From CAVTWS01 sp963738445 (lineage in GTDB: Bacteria > Actinomycetota > Acidimicrobiia > Acidimicrobiales > SHLQ01), in contig CAVTWS010000011.1 of the NCBI GenBank assembly GCA_963738445.1, positions 186,001 to 250,000 on the forward strand: 64,000 bases of DNA. The letters are read 5' to 3'. Made by a program: the position numbers and the translations under genes. The notes beneath the pieces are model-generated. The model was given only the letters and a program-made list of their open reading frames with translations. It was not told where the DNA came from and ran no database searches. Positions 51,345-60,735 of this stretch are shown here, in pieces; positions within the stretch are counted from its first letter, which is position 1; each line of letters opens with the position of its first letter.

Positions 51345-51860
51345 ATGGATCGACAGGATTCGCCATACCGCCGGGGCACGCGGTACTCGATGATGCCGAT
51401 CCCGATGGTCGAGGACCACTGCCGGGCCGTGTCGGCGGGACCGGTGCAGCTCGTCGTCGAGTACCGCCGCCTGACCGATGCCATCCTCGCCGAGACCTAC
51501 GCGACCAGCGACACCAAGCCGGCCCAACCGGTCTCGTTCGACGACGGCGGCCCGTCCCTGCACGTGTGCGGGACCGCCGACGGCCTGGAGCACCTCCGCT
51601 TCGACTGCTTCGAGCACGAGCCGCACTACCACTACCTCCACCAGCCCGGCGAGGGGAACACCGTGGTGCGCATCGACGAGGCCGCGAACGGCGATCCCGT
51701 CGAGTTCGCACTGGCCTGTGCCCGCTCTCGCCTGCCCGAGATGCTCGAGGTCGCCGGTGCCGCGGATCTGGCCGATCAACTCCGCCGGTCCGGGGTCGAT
51801 CTCGATGCGGCGGTGGCCGAGGTCCACCGTCTCATGGCGTCGGCCGTGGCGGTGGCCTGA
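51345..51860 (+). CDS. Conserved-looking protein of unknown function, 171 residues
   Basis: The product starts MDRQDSPYRRGTRYSMMPIP and is globular: VQLVVEYRRLTDAILAE, DGLEHLRFDCFEHEPHYHYL (several His and acidic residues) and a helical C-terminus DLDAAVAEVHRLMASA. I do not recognise the family with certainty. ATG 51345 has GGGGAG upstream; the frame is open through the tandem repeat to 51147, but an N-terminus made of the repeat seems unlikely. The next gene starts four bases after its stop. Confidence 0.65.
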   Translation: MDRQDSPYRRGTRYSMMPIPMVEDHCRAVSAGPVQLVVEYRRLTDAILAETYATSDTKPAQPVSFDDGGPSLHVCGTADGLEHLRFDCFEHEPHYHYLHQPGEGNTVVRIDEAANGDPVEFALACARSRLPEMLEVAGAADLADQLRRSGVDLDAAVAEVHRLMASAVAVA

Positions 51861-51864
51861 CCCC

Positions 51865-53388
51865 GTGACGGCTCGGTTCGTCGACCTCGCCGAGTGCACG
51901 GAACGGGTGGCGGCCACCTCGAAGCGGGGCGAGAAGGTCGCGTTGATGGCCGACACCCTGCGCCGGGTCAGCCCGGCTGAGGTGGCCGACGCCGTCGCCT
52001 ACCTGATCGGCGAGACGCCGCGGGGTCGCATCGGGGTCGGGTGGGCCACCATCGGCGGAGTCGAGGTACCGCCGGCGGAGGCGCCATCGCTCGCCATCGC
52101 CGACGTCACCCGGACCATCGATCATCTCGCGGTCGCCGGCGGTGCCGGGTCGGTCACCGAGCGGCGCCGCCTGCTCCACGATCTGCTGGGGCGGGCCACC
52201 GCCGTCGAGCAGCGCCTCCTCCGGCCCGTTCTCGGCGGCGAGCTCCGGCAGGGCGCCCTCGAAGGTGTGGTCACCGCTGCGGTGGCCAAGGCGGCCGGCG
52301 TACCGGTCGCCGCCGTTCAGCGCGGGGCCATGATGGCAGGCTCAATCCGCCCGGCCGCGGTCGCCGCGCTCACCGGAGGCGAGCCCGCGCTCGCCCGGCT
52401 CCAGTTGACGCCGCTCGTGCCGGTGCTGCCCATGTTGGCCTCACCGGCGGCCGGCGTTGCCGAGGCGCTGACCGGCACCGGCGAGGCGTCGGTGGAGTGG
52501 AAGCTCGACGGCGCCCGCCTCCAGGCCCATCGGCGGGGTACCGAGGTGGCGTTGTTCACCCGGAACCTCAACGACGTGACCAGCCGGCTGCCCCGGGTGG
52601 TGGAGCTCGTGAGTTCCCTCCCGGGCGGGGACCTGGTGCTCGACGGCGAGGTCCTCGGGGTCGACGACACCGGCGGCCCACGCCGGTTCCAGGACACCAT
52701 GGGCGACTTCGGTGCCCACGGCGGAGAGCGTGGGCGAGGGCTCGACGCGTTCCTGTTCGATGTCCTGCACGCCGACGGCTCGTCACTGGTCGATGTGCCG
52801 TTGCGGGACCGCCGGCTCACGCTGGCCGAGATCGTGCCGAAGGCGGCGCGACTGCCCTCGATCGTCACGGCCGACCCGGGCGAGGCCGAACGGTTCCTCG
52901 CCGCGGCGGTGAGGGCCGGCCACGAAGGGGTGATGATCAAGTCGTTGACCGCGGGCTACGACGCCGGCCGTCGCGGCGGGGCCTGGCGCAAGGTGAAGCC
53001 GGTCCACACCCTCGACCTCGTCGTGCTGGCGGTCGAGTGGGGGCATGGCCGACGGCGCGGCTGGTTGTCGAACCTGCATCTCGGGGCCCGGGGGCCGGAC
53101 GGGTCGTTCGTGATGGTGGGCAAGACGTTCAAGGGGCTGACCGACGACCTGCTGCGCTGGCAGACCGAGCGGTTCCGGGAGCTCGCGCTGGCCGAGGACG
53201 ACTTCGTGGTTCACGTGCGGCCCGAGCAGGTGGTCGAGATCGCGCTCGACGGGGTGCAGCGATCGACCCGTTACCCCGGCGGTGTCGCGCTCCGGTTCGC
53301 CCGGGTCCGGCGGTACCGGCACGACAAGACGGCGGCGGAAGCCGACACGATCGAGCAGGTCCAGGCGTTGGCGCACCGCCCCGGCTGA
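51865..53388 (+). CDS. ATP-dependent DNA ligase (LigB type)
   Basis: A 507-residue ligase with an N-terminal DNA-binding domain, adenylation domain and OB domain. Motif I with the AMP-accepting lysine is VEWKLDGARLQAHRRG; later motifs are DGEVLGVDD, FLFDVLHADG, HEGVMIKSLTAGY and WRKVKPVHTLD. It resembles mycobacterial LigB, a repair ligase additional to the NAD-dependent LigA. GTG 51865 starts four bases after the preceding stop, so the two genes are probably one transcript. Confidence 0.92.
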   Translation: MTARFVDLAECTERVAATSKRGEKVALMADTLRRVSPAEVADAVAYLIGETPRGRIGVGWATIGGVEVPPAEAPSLAIADVTRTIDHLAVAGGAGSVTERRRLLHDLLGRATAVEQRLLRPVLGGELRQGALEGVVTAAVAKAAGVPVAAVQRGAMMAGSIRPAAVAALTGGEPALARLQLTPLVPVLPMLASPAAGVAEALTGTGEASVEWKLDGARLQAHRRGTEVALFTRNLNDVTSRLPRVVELVSSLPGGDLVLDGEVLGVDDTGGPRRFQDTMGDFGAHGGERGRGLDAFLFDVLHADGSSLVDVPLRDRRLTLAEIVPKAARLPSIVTADPGEAERFLAAAVRAGHEGVMIKSLTAGYDAGRRGGAWRKVKPVHTLDLVVLAVEWGHGRRRGWLSNLHLGARGPDGSFVMVGKTFKGLTDDLLRWQTERFRELALAEDDFVVHVRPEQVVEIALDGVQRSTRYPGGVALRFARVRRYRHDKTAAEADTIEQVQALAHRPG

Positions 53389-53404
53389 CCGTCTCGGGGC
53401 GGCG

Positions 53405-54357
53405 TCAGCGGGCCGGGACGACGTCGGGGTGGTGGTGCCGGGCGTTGTCGGGGTGGCTACGGAGGTAGTAGTTCCACAGTTGCTGTCCGAAGATGCCGGC
53501 ACCGGTGCTGGAGATGCCACCGCGGCCGGCGCCGAGCTCATCGGGCGTGGCCATGAACCCGGCGTGCGCGTGGCGGGGGCTGCGGGCGACCGCGGCGGCG
53601 ACACGCGGGGCGAGTGGAAGCGGATCGAGGCGGGTGCGCAGGTCGGCACCGTGGAACCACCCCGACGAGTACCGCTCCTCCTCGGTGATCACGCGGTGGG
53701 TCGTGGCCACCAGGCCCGCGTCGTGATGGGCGTTGACGCCGGCTTGGCCCGCGGGAGTCCGCGAATGGTGGATCAGCTTCGTCAGCGACAACGTCGCTCG
53801 CCGAGCGAATCGACGAGGTGTTCGCGGCGTAACCCGAGCCCCGTGCTCAGGACCCGGAGCAGTTCGATGCCGATCCGTTCCATCTCGGCCAGCATCGTGG
53901 TCACCACGGTGCGGAACCCCGGCACGAGCTGTTCGCCGGGCCACTGGTTCGGGCCGTCGAGACGCAGGTAGGGCGGGTCGGTGTGGGGCGTCCGGGCCGG
54001 ATGTTCGGAGGCGAGGTCGAGTTGCTCCCGGATGTCGGGGCGATTGTCGGTGAGCTCGGAACCCACGCGCTCCCAGCCCCGGAAATGAGGCGATGCCGCC
54101 TGGTCGATGCCGGCCTTGGCGTCGTCGGGGAGCGAGAAGAACGCCCGACGGGCCGCGAAGTAGGAGTCGCGGAGTTCGGGTTCGAGGCCGTGGCCGACGA
54201 GGCTGAAGAACCCGATGCGATGGCAGATGTCGACGACATGGTCGGCGAACGCCGCGTGGTTGGCACCGACTGCCGACCAGCCCTGCAGATCGACGACCGG
54301 GATGGTGTCGAACGTGTCGGGGGAGGTCCCGGTGGAGCTGGCGGCGGCGCGACCCAC
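53405..54357 (-). pseudogene. 2-oxoglutarate/Fe(II) oxygenase (IPNS-like), decayed
   Basis: The N-terminal frame (GTG 54357; IPVVDLQGWS, GFFSLVGHGLEPELRDSYF) stops early at 53782. The rest continues in another frame (LSLTKLIHHSRTPAGQAG), one base being missing near 53797. In addition the segment that normally separates the HxD motif (NAHHDAG) from the distal His (ATTHRVI) is absent: about 45 residues of the jelly-roll are deleted. The end (GQQLWNYYLRSHPDNAR) is normal. Two independent lesions argue for a real pseudogene here. Confidence 0.8.
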
Positions 54358-54385
54358 GACCCCAACGATGCCCAGGGTCGGCCCG

Positions 54386-54814
54386 TCAGGACGGCCAGGC
54401 GGCGATCAACTTCGCGGTGTCGAGGTAGTGGCGGAACGCGATGACCTTGCCGTCGTCGCCGAAGGTCCACAGGTGGATCTCGTCCTCGTGGATGTCGCTG
54501 CCCCCGGCGATGGAGGCATCGAGGCTCACGGTGACCGCGACCTGGTTGCCGCCGACCATCATGTTCTGCGGTTCGAACCGGTGGAAGGTCATCGGTTGCA
54601 GGTCGACGAAGAACCCGGCGGCGGCATCTCGTCCGGTGCGAGCCTGGAGGATCGGTATGCCGGCCTGTTGGGCCGAGTTGTCGTCCCAGTGCTCCCAGCG
54701 GATGTCCGGGTCCAGGTGCTCGAGGATGCCCGGGATGTCGCCGGCGCCGAAGCACTGGTACATGCGGGTCACGGTGTCGGTATGGGTGGTGGTGGTGGTG
54801 GTGGTGGTGCTCAT
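54386..54814 (-). CDS. SnoaL-like / nuclear transport factor 2 family protein
   Basis: A 142-residue cone-fold protein: VTRMYQCFGAGDIPGILEHL, DPDIRWEHWDD, GRDAAAGFFVDL, DEIHLWTFGDDGKVIAFRHY. Such proteins are often ketosteroid-isomerase-like enzymes or ligand pockets. The N-terminus is a run of eight Thr (GGT repeats in the DNA, 54785-54809). ATG 54814 is chosen because the family begins there. Function unknown. Confidence 0.8.
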   Translation of the reverse strand: MSTTTTTTTTHTDTVTRMYQCFGAGDIPGILEHLDPDIRWEHWDDNSAQQAGIPILQARTGRDAAAGFFVDLQPMTFHRFEPQNMMVGGNQVAVTVSLDASIAGGSDIHEDEIHLWTFGDDGKVIAFRHYLDTAKLIAAWPS

Positions 54815-54994
54815 GACCGGTGTTCGTCGCGACCGGTCGGGTTGGATCAGGTGAAGATCTCCTGGGCCAGGAGTCCGTGACAACCGACGGTCCACCGTGT
54901 CCCCGCTGGCGAGGCCGGCTGGTGGTGGTCGATGTAGCCCCAGAACACCGTCGATGGTGTCCCGGTCGTGAACGATCGACGACCGGCCCGCCGG

Positions 54995-56086
54995 TCAGAC
55001 CCCGTCGTGGTTCGAGCTGGTCACCAGGTGGCGGGCTCGCTGGTCCACGAGGGTCGGGACCTCGGCCAGGGCGCGCATGGCGTCGTTGAGGTGGGTGCAC
55101 CCGGCCGTGCGGGAGAGGCGTTCGAGCACGACGGAGCGGAGCTCGGCCAGCGGCGTGCCGATGAGCCGGCTGAGGTTGCCGGGGGCGCTCGGGCACTCCA
55201 TGAACGGCAGGACGTGAGGGTCGGCCTCGACCGAGGTCAACGTGGCGGTCGCCAGGTCCGCGGTGGCCCGCAGGCGGTACTCGTGGACGGCGATGCGGCC
55301 GAGGACGGGGTCGCCGGCGCTGTCCTGGAAGCCGGCGCTCACGAGGATGGTGCCGTCCGGGCCGTCGCCGACGCCATTCTCATCGCCCTCGCGTTCGACG
55401 GTGACATCGATCCACCGGGCCCGACGCATCGAGACCTCGGGCAGGTCGGCGAGGGGGTGCCAGCCGTGGGGGTCGTCGGGGTGGATGAGTGGGACCACCT
55501 GGGCGATCCGGTGCACGCCCATGGCCGGGCCTTCACCGAGGGCGCTCGAGCCCGGAGCGAACCCGATGCACACCCCTTCCATGACGCTCCTCATCGACGC
55601 GGCCAACTCGGGTGTGCGGGCCTCGACCACCAGTCCGAAACGGGTCCATACGAACCCGCCGATCAGGGTGCCGCCGGCCAGATCGTCGAGGAGCAGGTAC
55701 AGCGGATGACCGGACTCCCGGAGTCCGGGGAGCGCCGTCTCGATCGCGGTCCGCAGGTGCCCGCCGCCGCGGCAGCCGACGAGTTGGTCGAGGCCGTCGA
55801 GGCGAGGGTCGGCGGAGATGTCCTCGATCACCCGCATCCGGGTGGCGCCGGCGGAGACGGACGCCTCGGCGACGACGATCGGTGCGGTCGCCGGATCGAT
55901 CGTCACCGCGTCACGCGCCCGACCATCGAGCCGTTGTTGGGTCGAGGCGTCGCCGTCGGGCCACGTCATGTCGATCGTGGACGTGCGACGGATCGAGTGA
56001 GCGGGGCGAGGCGGTACCGGGCCTCCGGGGCCGAGCACGGCCTGGCGGGGCTCGTCGGCATCGGTCGTGATCGGGATGGCGGCCAT
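54995..56086 (-). CDS. DUF2889 domain protein
   Basis: A 363-residue protein. The C-terminal part shows the DUF2889 signature AGCTHLNDAMRALAEVP and FMECPSAPGNLSRLIG. The first half has a conserved-looking HSIRRTSTIDMTWPDG start, as in this family. The molecular role is unknown. ATG 56086 lies only 22 bp from the divergent sulfatase start, so the promoters overlap. Confidence 0.78.
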   Translation of the reverse strand: MAAIPITTDADEPRQAVLGPGGPVPPRPAHSIRRTSTIDMTWPDGDASTQQRLDGRARDAVTIDPATAPIVVAEASVSAGATRMRVIEDISADPRLDGLDQLVGCRGGGHLRTAIETALPGLRESGHPLYLLLDDLAGGTLIGGFVWTRFGLVVEARTPELAASMRSVMEGVCIGFAPGSSALGEGPAMGVHRIAQVVPLIHPDDPHGWHPLADLPEVSMRRARWIDVTVEREGDENGVGDGPDGTILVSAGFQDSAGDPVLGRIAVHEYRLRATADLATATLTSVEADPHVLPFMECPSAPGNLSRLIGTPLAELRSVVLERLSRTAGCTHLNDAMRALAEVPTLVDQRARHLVTSSNHDGV

Positions 56087-56096
56087 GGGCGGAGGC

Positions 56097-56102
56097 TACC
56101 GT
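56097..56102 (+). promoter_or_regulatory. -10 box, leaderless start of sulfatase gene
   Basis: TACCGT, 6 nt, ATG 56109, inside a 22-bp divergent intergenic gap. Confidence 0.5.
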
Positions 56103-56108
56103 CGCGCC

Positions 56109-58406
56109 ATGGACAGTGAGCAGTTCCAAGGCCGGATCGGGCGGTGGTACCACGAGTCGGAGCCCTGGTGGCCGGAGCCGTCGCGGGCCCCGGCGGGGGC
56201 GCCGAACGTCCTCATGGTGGTACTCGACGATGTCGGGTTCGCGCAGCTCGGTCCCTACGGCTCCGACATCGAGACACCGACGATCGACCGCCTGGCGGAA
56301 GGTGGCGTCACCTTCACGAACTTCCACACCACTGCGTTGTGCTCGCCGACCCGGGCCTGTCTGATGACGGGACGCAACCACCACACGGTCGGCATGGGTC
56401 GCATCACCGATCTGGCGATCGGGTTCCCGGGGTACGACGCCACGATCTCGCCCCGGCACGGTTTCCTCCCGGCGATGTTGCTGCCGGAGGGCTGGGCGGC
56501 GTACGCGGTCGGCAAGTGGCATCTCACCCCGGCCGATCAGCAGCACCTGGGGGCCGATCGCTCCCTCTGGCCGCTCGGCCGGGGCTTCGAGCGGTACTAC
56601 GGCTTCTTCGATGGCGAGTCGCACCAGTTCGCGCCGAACCTGGTCCATGACAACCACCAGGTGCCCCCACCGCGATCCATCGACGACGGCTACCACCTCA
56701 CCGAGGACCTCGTCGACCACGCCATCGAGTGGATCACCGATCTCCGCAACGCCGATCCCGACAAGCCGTTCCTCCTGTACCTGGCGACGGGCGCGTGCCA
56801 CTCGCCGCACCAGTCGCCGCCGGCGTATCGCGAGCAGTACCGGGGTCGCTTCGACGAAGGGTGGGACGTGGGACGGGAGCGGATCTTCGCCCGCCAGATG
56901 GAGCGAGGCCTGCTCCCACCGTCGACCGAGCTGTCGCCCCGGCCCGAGTGGGTCCCCGCCTGGGACTCGCTGTCGCCCGACGAGCAGCGGGTGTCGGCCC
57001 GGTTCATGGAGGCGTTCGCGGCGATGCTCACCCACGCCGACCACCAGGTCGGACGGCTCGTCGACCACCTGGACGCCATCGGAGAGCTCGACGACACGAT
57101 CGTGATCGTGCTGTCCGACAACGGCGCCAGCTCGGAGGGCGGTGTGGGCGGGTCGGTCAACGACATCCGGCCGTGGAACGTGTTGGGAACGTCGCTCGCC
57201 GAGGCCGTCGAGCGCATCGACGAGATCGGGGGACCGACCATCCACAACAACTATCCCTGGGGCTGGACGGTGGCCGGCAACACCCCCTTCCGCCGGTGGA
57301 AGCGGGAGGTCCACGAGGGCGGCGTGGCGGACCCGCTGATCGTGCACTGGCCGGCGGCCGTGAACGGCCCGGACCAAGGCGGGATCCGCCGGCAGTTCTG
57401 CCACGCCATCGACCTGGTGCCGACCATCCTCGAAGCCTGCGGTGTCGCGGCACCCGGGACCATCGGCGGCATCGCGCAGTCGCCGATCGAGGGCGTGTCG
57501 CTGCTGCCCGTGCTGGTCGACCACGCTCACCCTGAGGTTCACACCGTCCAGTACTTCGAGATGCTCGGGTGCCGCGCCCTGTACCGCGACGGCTTCAAGG
57601 CCGTCACCTATCAACCGATCCAGGTGGCGCAACCGCAGCCGAACGACGACGCGTGGGAGCTGTACGACGTCCGGGTCGACCCGAGCGAGTGCCACGACCT
57701 GGCCGCGGATCGGCCCGAGCTGCTGGCCGACCTCGTCACCGAGTGGTGGCGCCAGGCCGAAGCGCACAACGTGCTGCCCGTCGACAATCGACCGTTCTCG
57801 GAGTTCACGCTGGCCAAACCCCGAGCCGCGTCGCGGCGGTCGACCACGGTGCTGCGACCGAGCTCGGGAATGGTGCCCGAGGACAGCGCTCCCGACCTCC
57901 GCAACCGCACCCACTCGATCACCGCCACCGTCGTGGTCGGGGAGTCCGGCCCTCATGGCGTGGTGGCCAGTCAGGGCTCGGGGCTGTCGGGGTGGGTGCT
58001 GTACTGCGATTCGTCGGGACCGGAACAGGAGGCGGTGTCGGAGGTGGTGTGGCACCTCAACGTGGCGACCCGCCGGTTCACGACGCTTCGCGGGGCCACG
58101 AGGATCGGTGCCGGCCGCCACGTGATAGAGCTCCGCTACACGAAGACCGCCGAGCTGCAGGGGCGGGCGGAACTGGCGGTCGACGGGGTGACGGTGGCGG
58201 ACACCGAGGTGGCGTTCACCCATGCCACTCGGCTGTCGATCACCGGCGCCGGGTTGACCATCGGATGCGCCGATCCTTATCCGGTGTCGCCGGCACCCGG
58301 AGCCGGGGCGCCGTTCTCCGGGGTGATCGAACAGGTGGTCATCCGCACCGAAGGGGCTGGGCACGAGGACCCCGCCGACGTGGACGTCGCCATCGCACGA
58401 CAGTGA
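56109..58406 (+). CDS. Arylsulfatase, type I (formylglycine-dependent)
   Basis: A 765-residue sulfatase. Metal ligands NVLMVVLDDVGFAQLGPYG (Asp40, Asp41), the formylglycine motif CSPTRACLMTGRN (Cys78, Pro80, Arg82) and YAVGKWHLTP are intact, with VLSDNGASSEGG later. After about residue 560 comes a C-terminal beta domain (HVIELRYTKTAELQGRAEL). No signal peptide is visible, so it is probably cytoplasmic. The maturation enzyme (FGE) is not in the window. The substrate is a sulfate ester of unknown identity. Confidence 0.93.
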   Translation: MDSEQFQGRIGRWYHESEPWWPEPSRAPAGAPNVLMVVLDDVGFAQLGPYGSDIETPTIDRLAEGGVTFTNFHTTALCSPTRACLMTGRNHHTVGMGRITDLAIGFPGYDATISPRHGFLPAMLLPEGWAAYAVGKWHLTPADQQHLGADRSLWPLGRGFERYYGFFDGESHQFAPNLVHDNHQVPPPRSIDDGYHLTEDLVDHAIEWITDLRNADPDKPFLLYLATGACHSPHQSPPAYREQYRGRFDEGWDVGRERIFARQMERGLLPPSTELSPRPEWVPAWDSLSPDEQRVSARFMEAFAAMLTHADHQVGRLVDHLDAIGELDDTIVIVLSDNGASSEGGVGGSVNDIRPWNVLGTSLAEAVERIDEIGGPTIHNNYPWGWTVAGNTPFRRWKREVHEGGVADPLIVHWPAAVNGPDQGGIRRQFCHAIDLVPTILEACGVAAPGTIGGIAQSPIEGVSLLPVLVDHAHPEVHTVQYFEMLGCRALYRDGFKAVTYQPIQVAQPQPNDDAWELYDVRVDPSECHDLAADRPELLADLVTEWWRQAEAHNVLPVDNRPFSEFTLAKPRAASRRSTTVLRPSSGMVPEDSAPDLRNRTHSITATVVVGESGPHGVVASQGSGLSGWVLYCDSSGPEQEAVSEVVWHLNVATRRFTTLRGATRIGAGRHVIELRYTKTAELQGRAELAVDGVTVADTEVAFTHATRLSITGAGLTIGCADPYPVSPAPGAGAPFSGVIEQVVIRTEGAGHEDPADVDVAIARQ

Positions 58407-58445
58407 CCGCGCCGACGCCTGGCCCGGAGCGTCGCTCCCGCCCAG

Positions 58446-58451
58446 TAGCTT
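58446..58451 (+). promoter_or_regulatory. -10 box, leaderless start
   Basis: TAGCTT, 7 nt, GTG 58459; the context CCCAGTAGCTTCG equals that at 8362-8374. Confidence 0.55.
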
Positions 58452-58458
58452 CGTCGGC

Positions 58459-59550
58459 GTGAGCGATGAAACGGTTCTCCTCGACGCCTGGCGACGGCTC
58501 CTGGCGGCGGCCGACGACCTGGCCCGACGACCGGTGTCGAGCGACCTCGATCCGCTCGACGTGGCGGAGTCCTACCGTCACCTGGCCACCCTGATCGGCC
58601 ACGCCATCGACATGTTCGTCGTGTCGCGCCCGGAGACCCCCGTCTTCGTGCGGGCCTTCAACACCGATGAGCCGAGCGAGCGGAAGTACCTCGGCGACAA
58701 CGCCGACACCCGGTACTTCTACACCAACGTCTCGACCGATCACCGCTACGTGATCCGAGGTCACCGGGGCGACGACGTGTATCTCTCCTTCGTGCTCCAT
58801 GCCGGGCATCGCACCGATTCGTTGGAGCAGCGGGTGGTGTCGCACATCAATCAGCGCGAGATCACCACCGGGCCTGATGGTGCATTCGAGATCTTCGTGT
58901 CGGCCGAGCGTCCCGACGGTGAATCGAACTGGTTGCCGATGCCTGAAGGCGCGGCGTGCATCCTGTCGCGCGAGTACTACTGGGACCGCGCCCGGGACCG
59001 GCATGCCGCCTACACGATCGAACGCCTCGACGGACCTCCGCCGCTCCTCACCGAGGAGCGCGTGGCCGACGCGCTCGAGGACGCGGCGGCGTTCCTCGCC
59101 ACCTCGATGCGTTCGTTGGCGCCGCGGCCCGGCCCCCGCAACGTGATGGCGGCCCCGTTCGAGTTCGTGGTCGGTCAGTACCCGGGCTGGGGGACCCCGG
59201 ACAACGTCTACTGCGGGTGCCCGTTCGATCTGGCCGAAGATGACGTCCTCATCATCGAGGGAGATCTCGTGCCCGCGGTGTATTGGAACGTCCAACTGTG
59301 GAACGTGCACATGCAGTCGATCGGGGTGGGCGCGGATGCGGCGTCGGTCAACCGGCTGCAGGCCGGTCTGGGTGAGCGCGACCGGTTCGCCGTCGCCATC
59401 TCCGCCCGAGATCCGGGCCGGAGGCCGTGGCTCGACACCGGCCACCACCGGCGGGGCACGGTGTACGTGCGTTGGTTGTGCGCCGACGAACTTCCCCCCA
59501 CACCCACGGCGCGCGTCGAGAAGCTCACCGACATCGGGGGCGGATCGTGA
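58459..59550 (+). CDS. DUF1214 domain protein
   Basis: A 363-residue protein whose C-terminal half matches the DUF1214 type (VYWNVQLWNVHMQSI, FAVAISARDPGRRPWLDTG, GTVYVRWLC). The N-terminal half is helical with RHLATLIGHAIDMFV. No enzymatic function has been established for the domain. It follows the sulfatase by 52 bp but has its own leaderless promoter. Confidence 0.78.
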   Translation: MSDETVLLDAWRRLLAAADDLARRPVSSDLDPLDVAESYRHLATLIGHAIDMFVVSRPETPVFVRAFNTDEPSERKYLGDNADTRYFYTNVSTDHRYVIRGHRGDDVYLSFVLHAGHRTDSLEQRVVSHINQREITTGPDGAFEIFVSAERPDGESNWLPMPEGAACILSREYYWDRARDRHAAYTIERLDGPPPLLTEERVADALEDAAAFLATSMRSLAPRPGPRNVMAAPFEFVVGQYPGWGTPDNVYCGCPFDLAEDDVLIIEGDLVPAVYWNVQLWNVHMQSIGVGADAASVNRLQAGLGERDRFAVAISARDPGRRPWLDTGHHRRGTVYVRWLCADELPPTPTARVEKLTDIGGGS

Positions 59551-59594
59551 TCCGGTGCCCTCGCCGCACTCCGGCCTCGGCCGGACGGTGACCC

Positions 59595-60272
59595 GTGTGC
59601 ATGTCGGCGGAGGTCGACCTCGTGGCGGGGCTCGTGATCGGCGGTGCGGGGCTCGACGTGCTGCGTCGGGTGGACCGGCGTGAGGACATGGTGCTCGCCG
59701 CCGTTCCGACCCTGCTCGGGCTGCACCAGTTGATCGAGGCGGGACTGTGGCTGAGTCTCGACGGCTCGCTCCCGGCGCGACTCGAGCGGCCCTTCCTCTG
59801 GGCGTACCTGGTCGTCGCGCTGGTGGTGCTCCCGCTGCTCATCCCGGTCGCGTTCGCTCTGGTCGAGCCGGTGCCGGCGCGCCGGCACCTTCAACTCGGG
59901 TTGCTGTCCGTCGGTGTCGCCACGGTGGCCGCCGTGGTCGAAGGGTTGTGGCGGCACGCCCCCTCGGTTCGGGTCGACGACCTCAGTCTCGCCTACTCCG
60001 CGCACCCACCCGGCGGGCCCTGGATCGTGGCGCCGTATGTGGTCGCCACGTGCGGTCCCGTGCTGCTGTCGTCGCATCGTCGACTGCGGTGGTTCGGCGC
60101 CGCGAACGTGGTCGCGGTCGTCGTGGTCGGCTGGCTGCACCGGGACGCGGTGGTGTCGTTGTGGTGCTTCTGGGCCGCGCTGGTGAGCGTGATCGTGGCC
60201 GACGAGCTCCGGCGGTCCCGGGTGGTCCTGCGCCAACCGATGTCGACGGCCCCGGTCAGCGTGGGTGCCTGA
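59595..60272 (+). CDS. DUF6629-like integral membrane protein
   Basis: A 225-residue protein with six or seven hydrophobic segments. The beginning MCMSAEVDLVAGLVIGGAG and VPTLLGLHQLIEAGLWLSL are typical of this actinobacterial membrane family (many members start MCFSA). That favours the GTG at 59595 rather than the ATG at 59601. No known function. Confidence 0.77.
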   Translation: MCMSAEVDLVAGLVIGGAGLDVLRRVDRREDMVLAAVPTLLGLHQLIEAGLWLSLDGSLPARLERPFLWAYLVVALVVLPLLIPVAFALVEPVPARRHLQLGLLSVGVATVAAVVEGLWRHAPSVRVDDLSLAYSAHPPGGPWIVAPYVVATCGPVLLSSHRRLRWFGAANVVAVVVVGWLHRDAVVSLWCFWAALVSVIVADELRRSRVVLRQPMSTAPVSVGA

Positions 60273-60275
60273 CCC

Positions 60276-60695
60276 TCAGCCGAACTGGACGAGCTCGAAC
60301 GGTAGGCCGCCGGCGGTGACCTCCACGAGCGCCATCGGACCACCGGTCGCGGTGGTGGTGTGGAACGGGCCGCGGACGTCGAACCCGGCGGCCGCCGCGG
60401 CCTCACCCGCGGCCCCCGCATCGCGGTTGACCACGGCCAGCAGCCGCACGCCCGGGGTCACCGTGTCCCTGAGCGCCTCGGGGATCTCGAGGATGTCGAG
60501 GCTCCCCGGTCCCTCGCCGACGAACGCACCCCGAGCACGCCCGTGCTCCACCGGCCATCCGAACAGGCCGGCGATCTCGTCGGGTTCGGTCTCGTAGCGC
60601 CCGACGGGTGCGATGCGGGCGACGTCGGTGAGAAAGCCGAGCAGGCCCTCGAGGTCGTCGGTGAACATGACCACGTGGGACAGGGACTTGGGCAT
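60276..60695 (-). CDS. VOC family protein (glyoxalase/dioxygenase fold)
   Basis: A 139-residue vicinal-oxygen-chelate protein: SLSHVVMFTDDLEGLLGFLT, the first-module His, and a second module ending VEVTAGGLPFELVQFG. It could be a glyoxalase, ring-cleavage or resistance protein, and the metal site is not clear from sequence. Its stop lies three bases from that of the convergent DUF6629-like gene. Confidence 0.82.
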   Translation of the reverse strand: MPKSLSHVVMFTDDLEGLLGFLTDVARIAPVGRYETEPDEIAGLFGWPVEHGRARGAFVGEGPGSLDILEIPEALRDTVTPGVRLLAVVNRDAGAAGEAAAAAGFDVRGPFHTTTATGGPMALVEVTAGGLPFELVQFG

Positions 60696-60735
60696 GCGAG
60701 CTACCTCGGATCGCCGGTTCGGAGCGAAGGTGACG

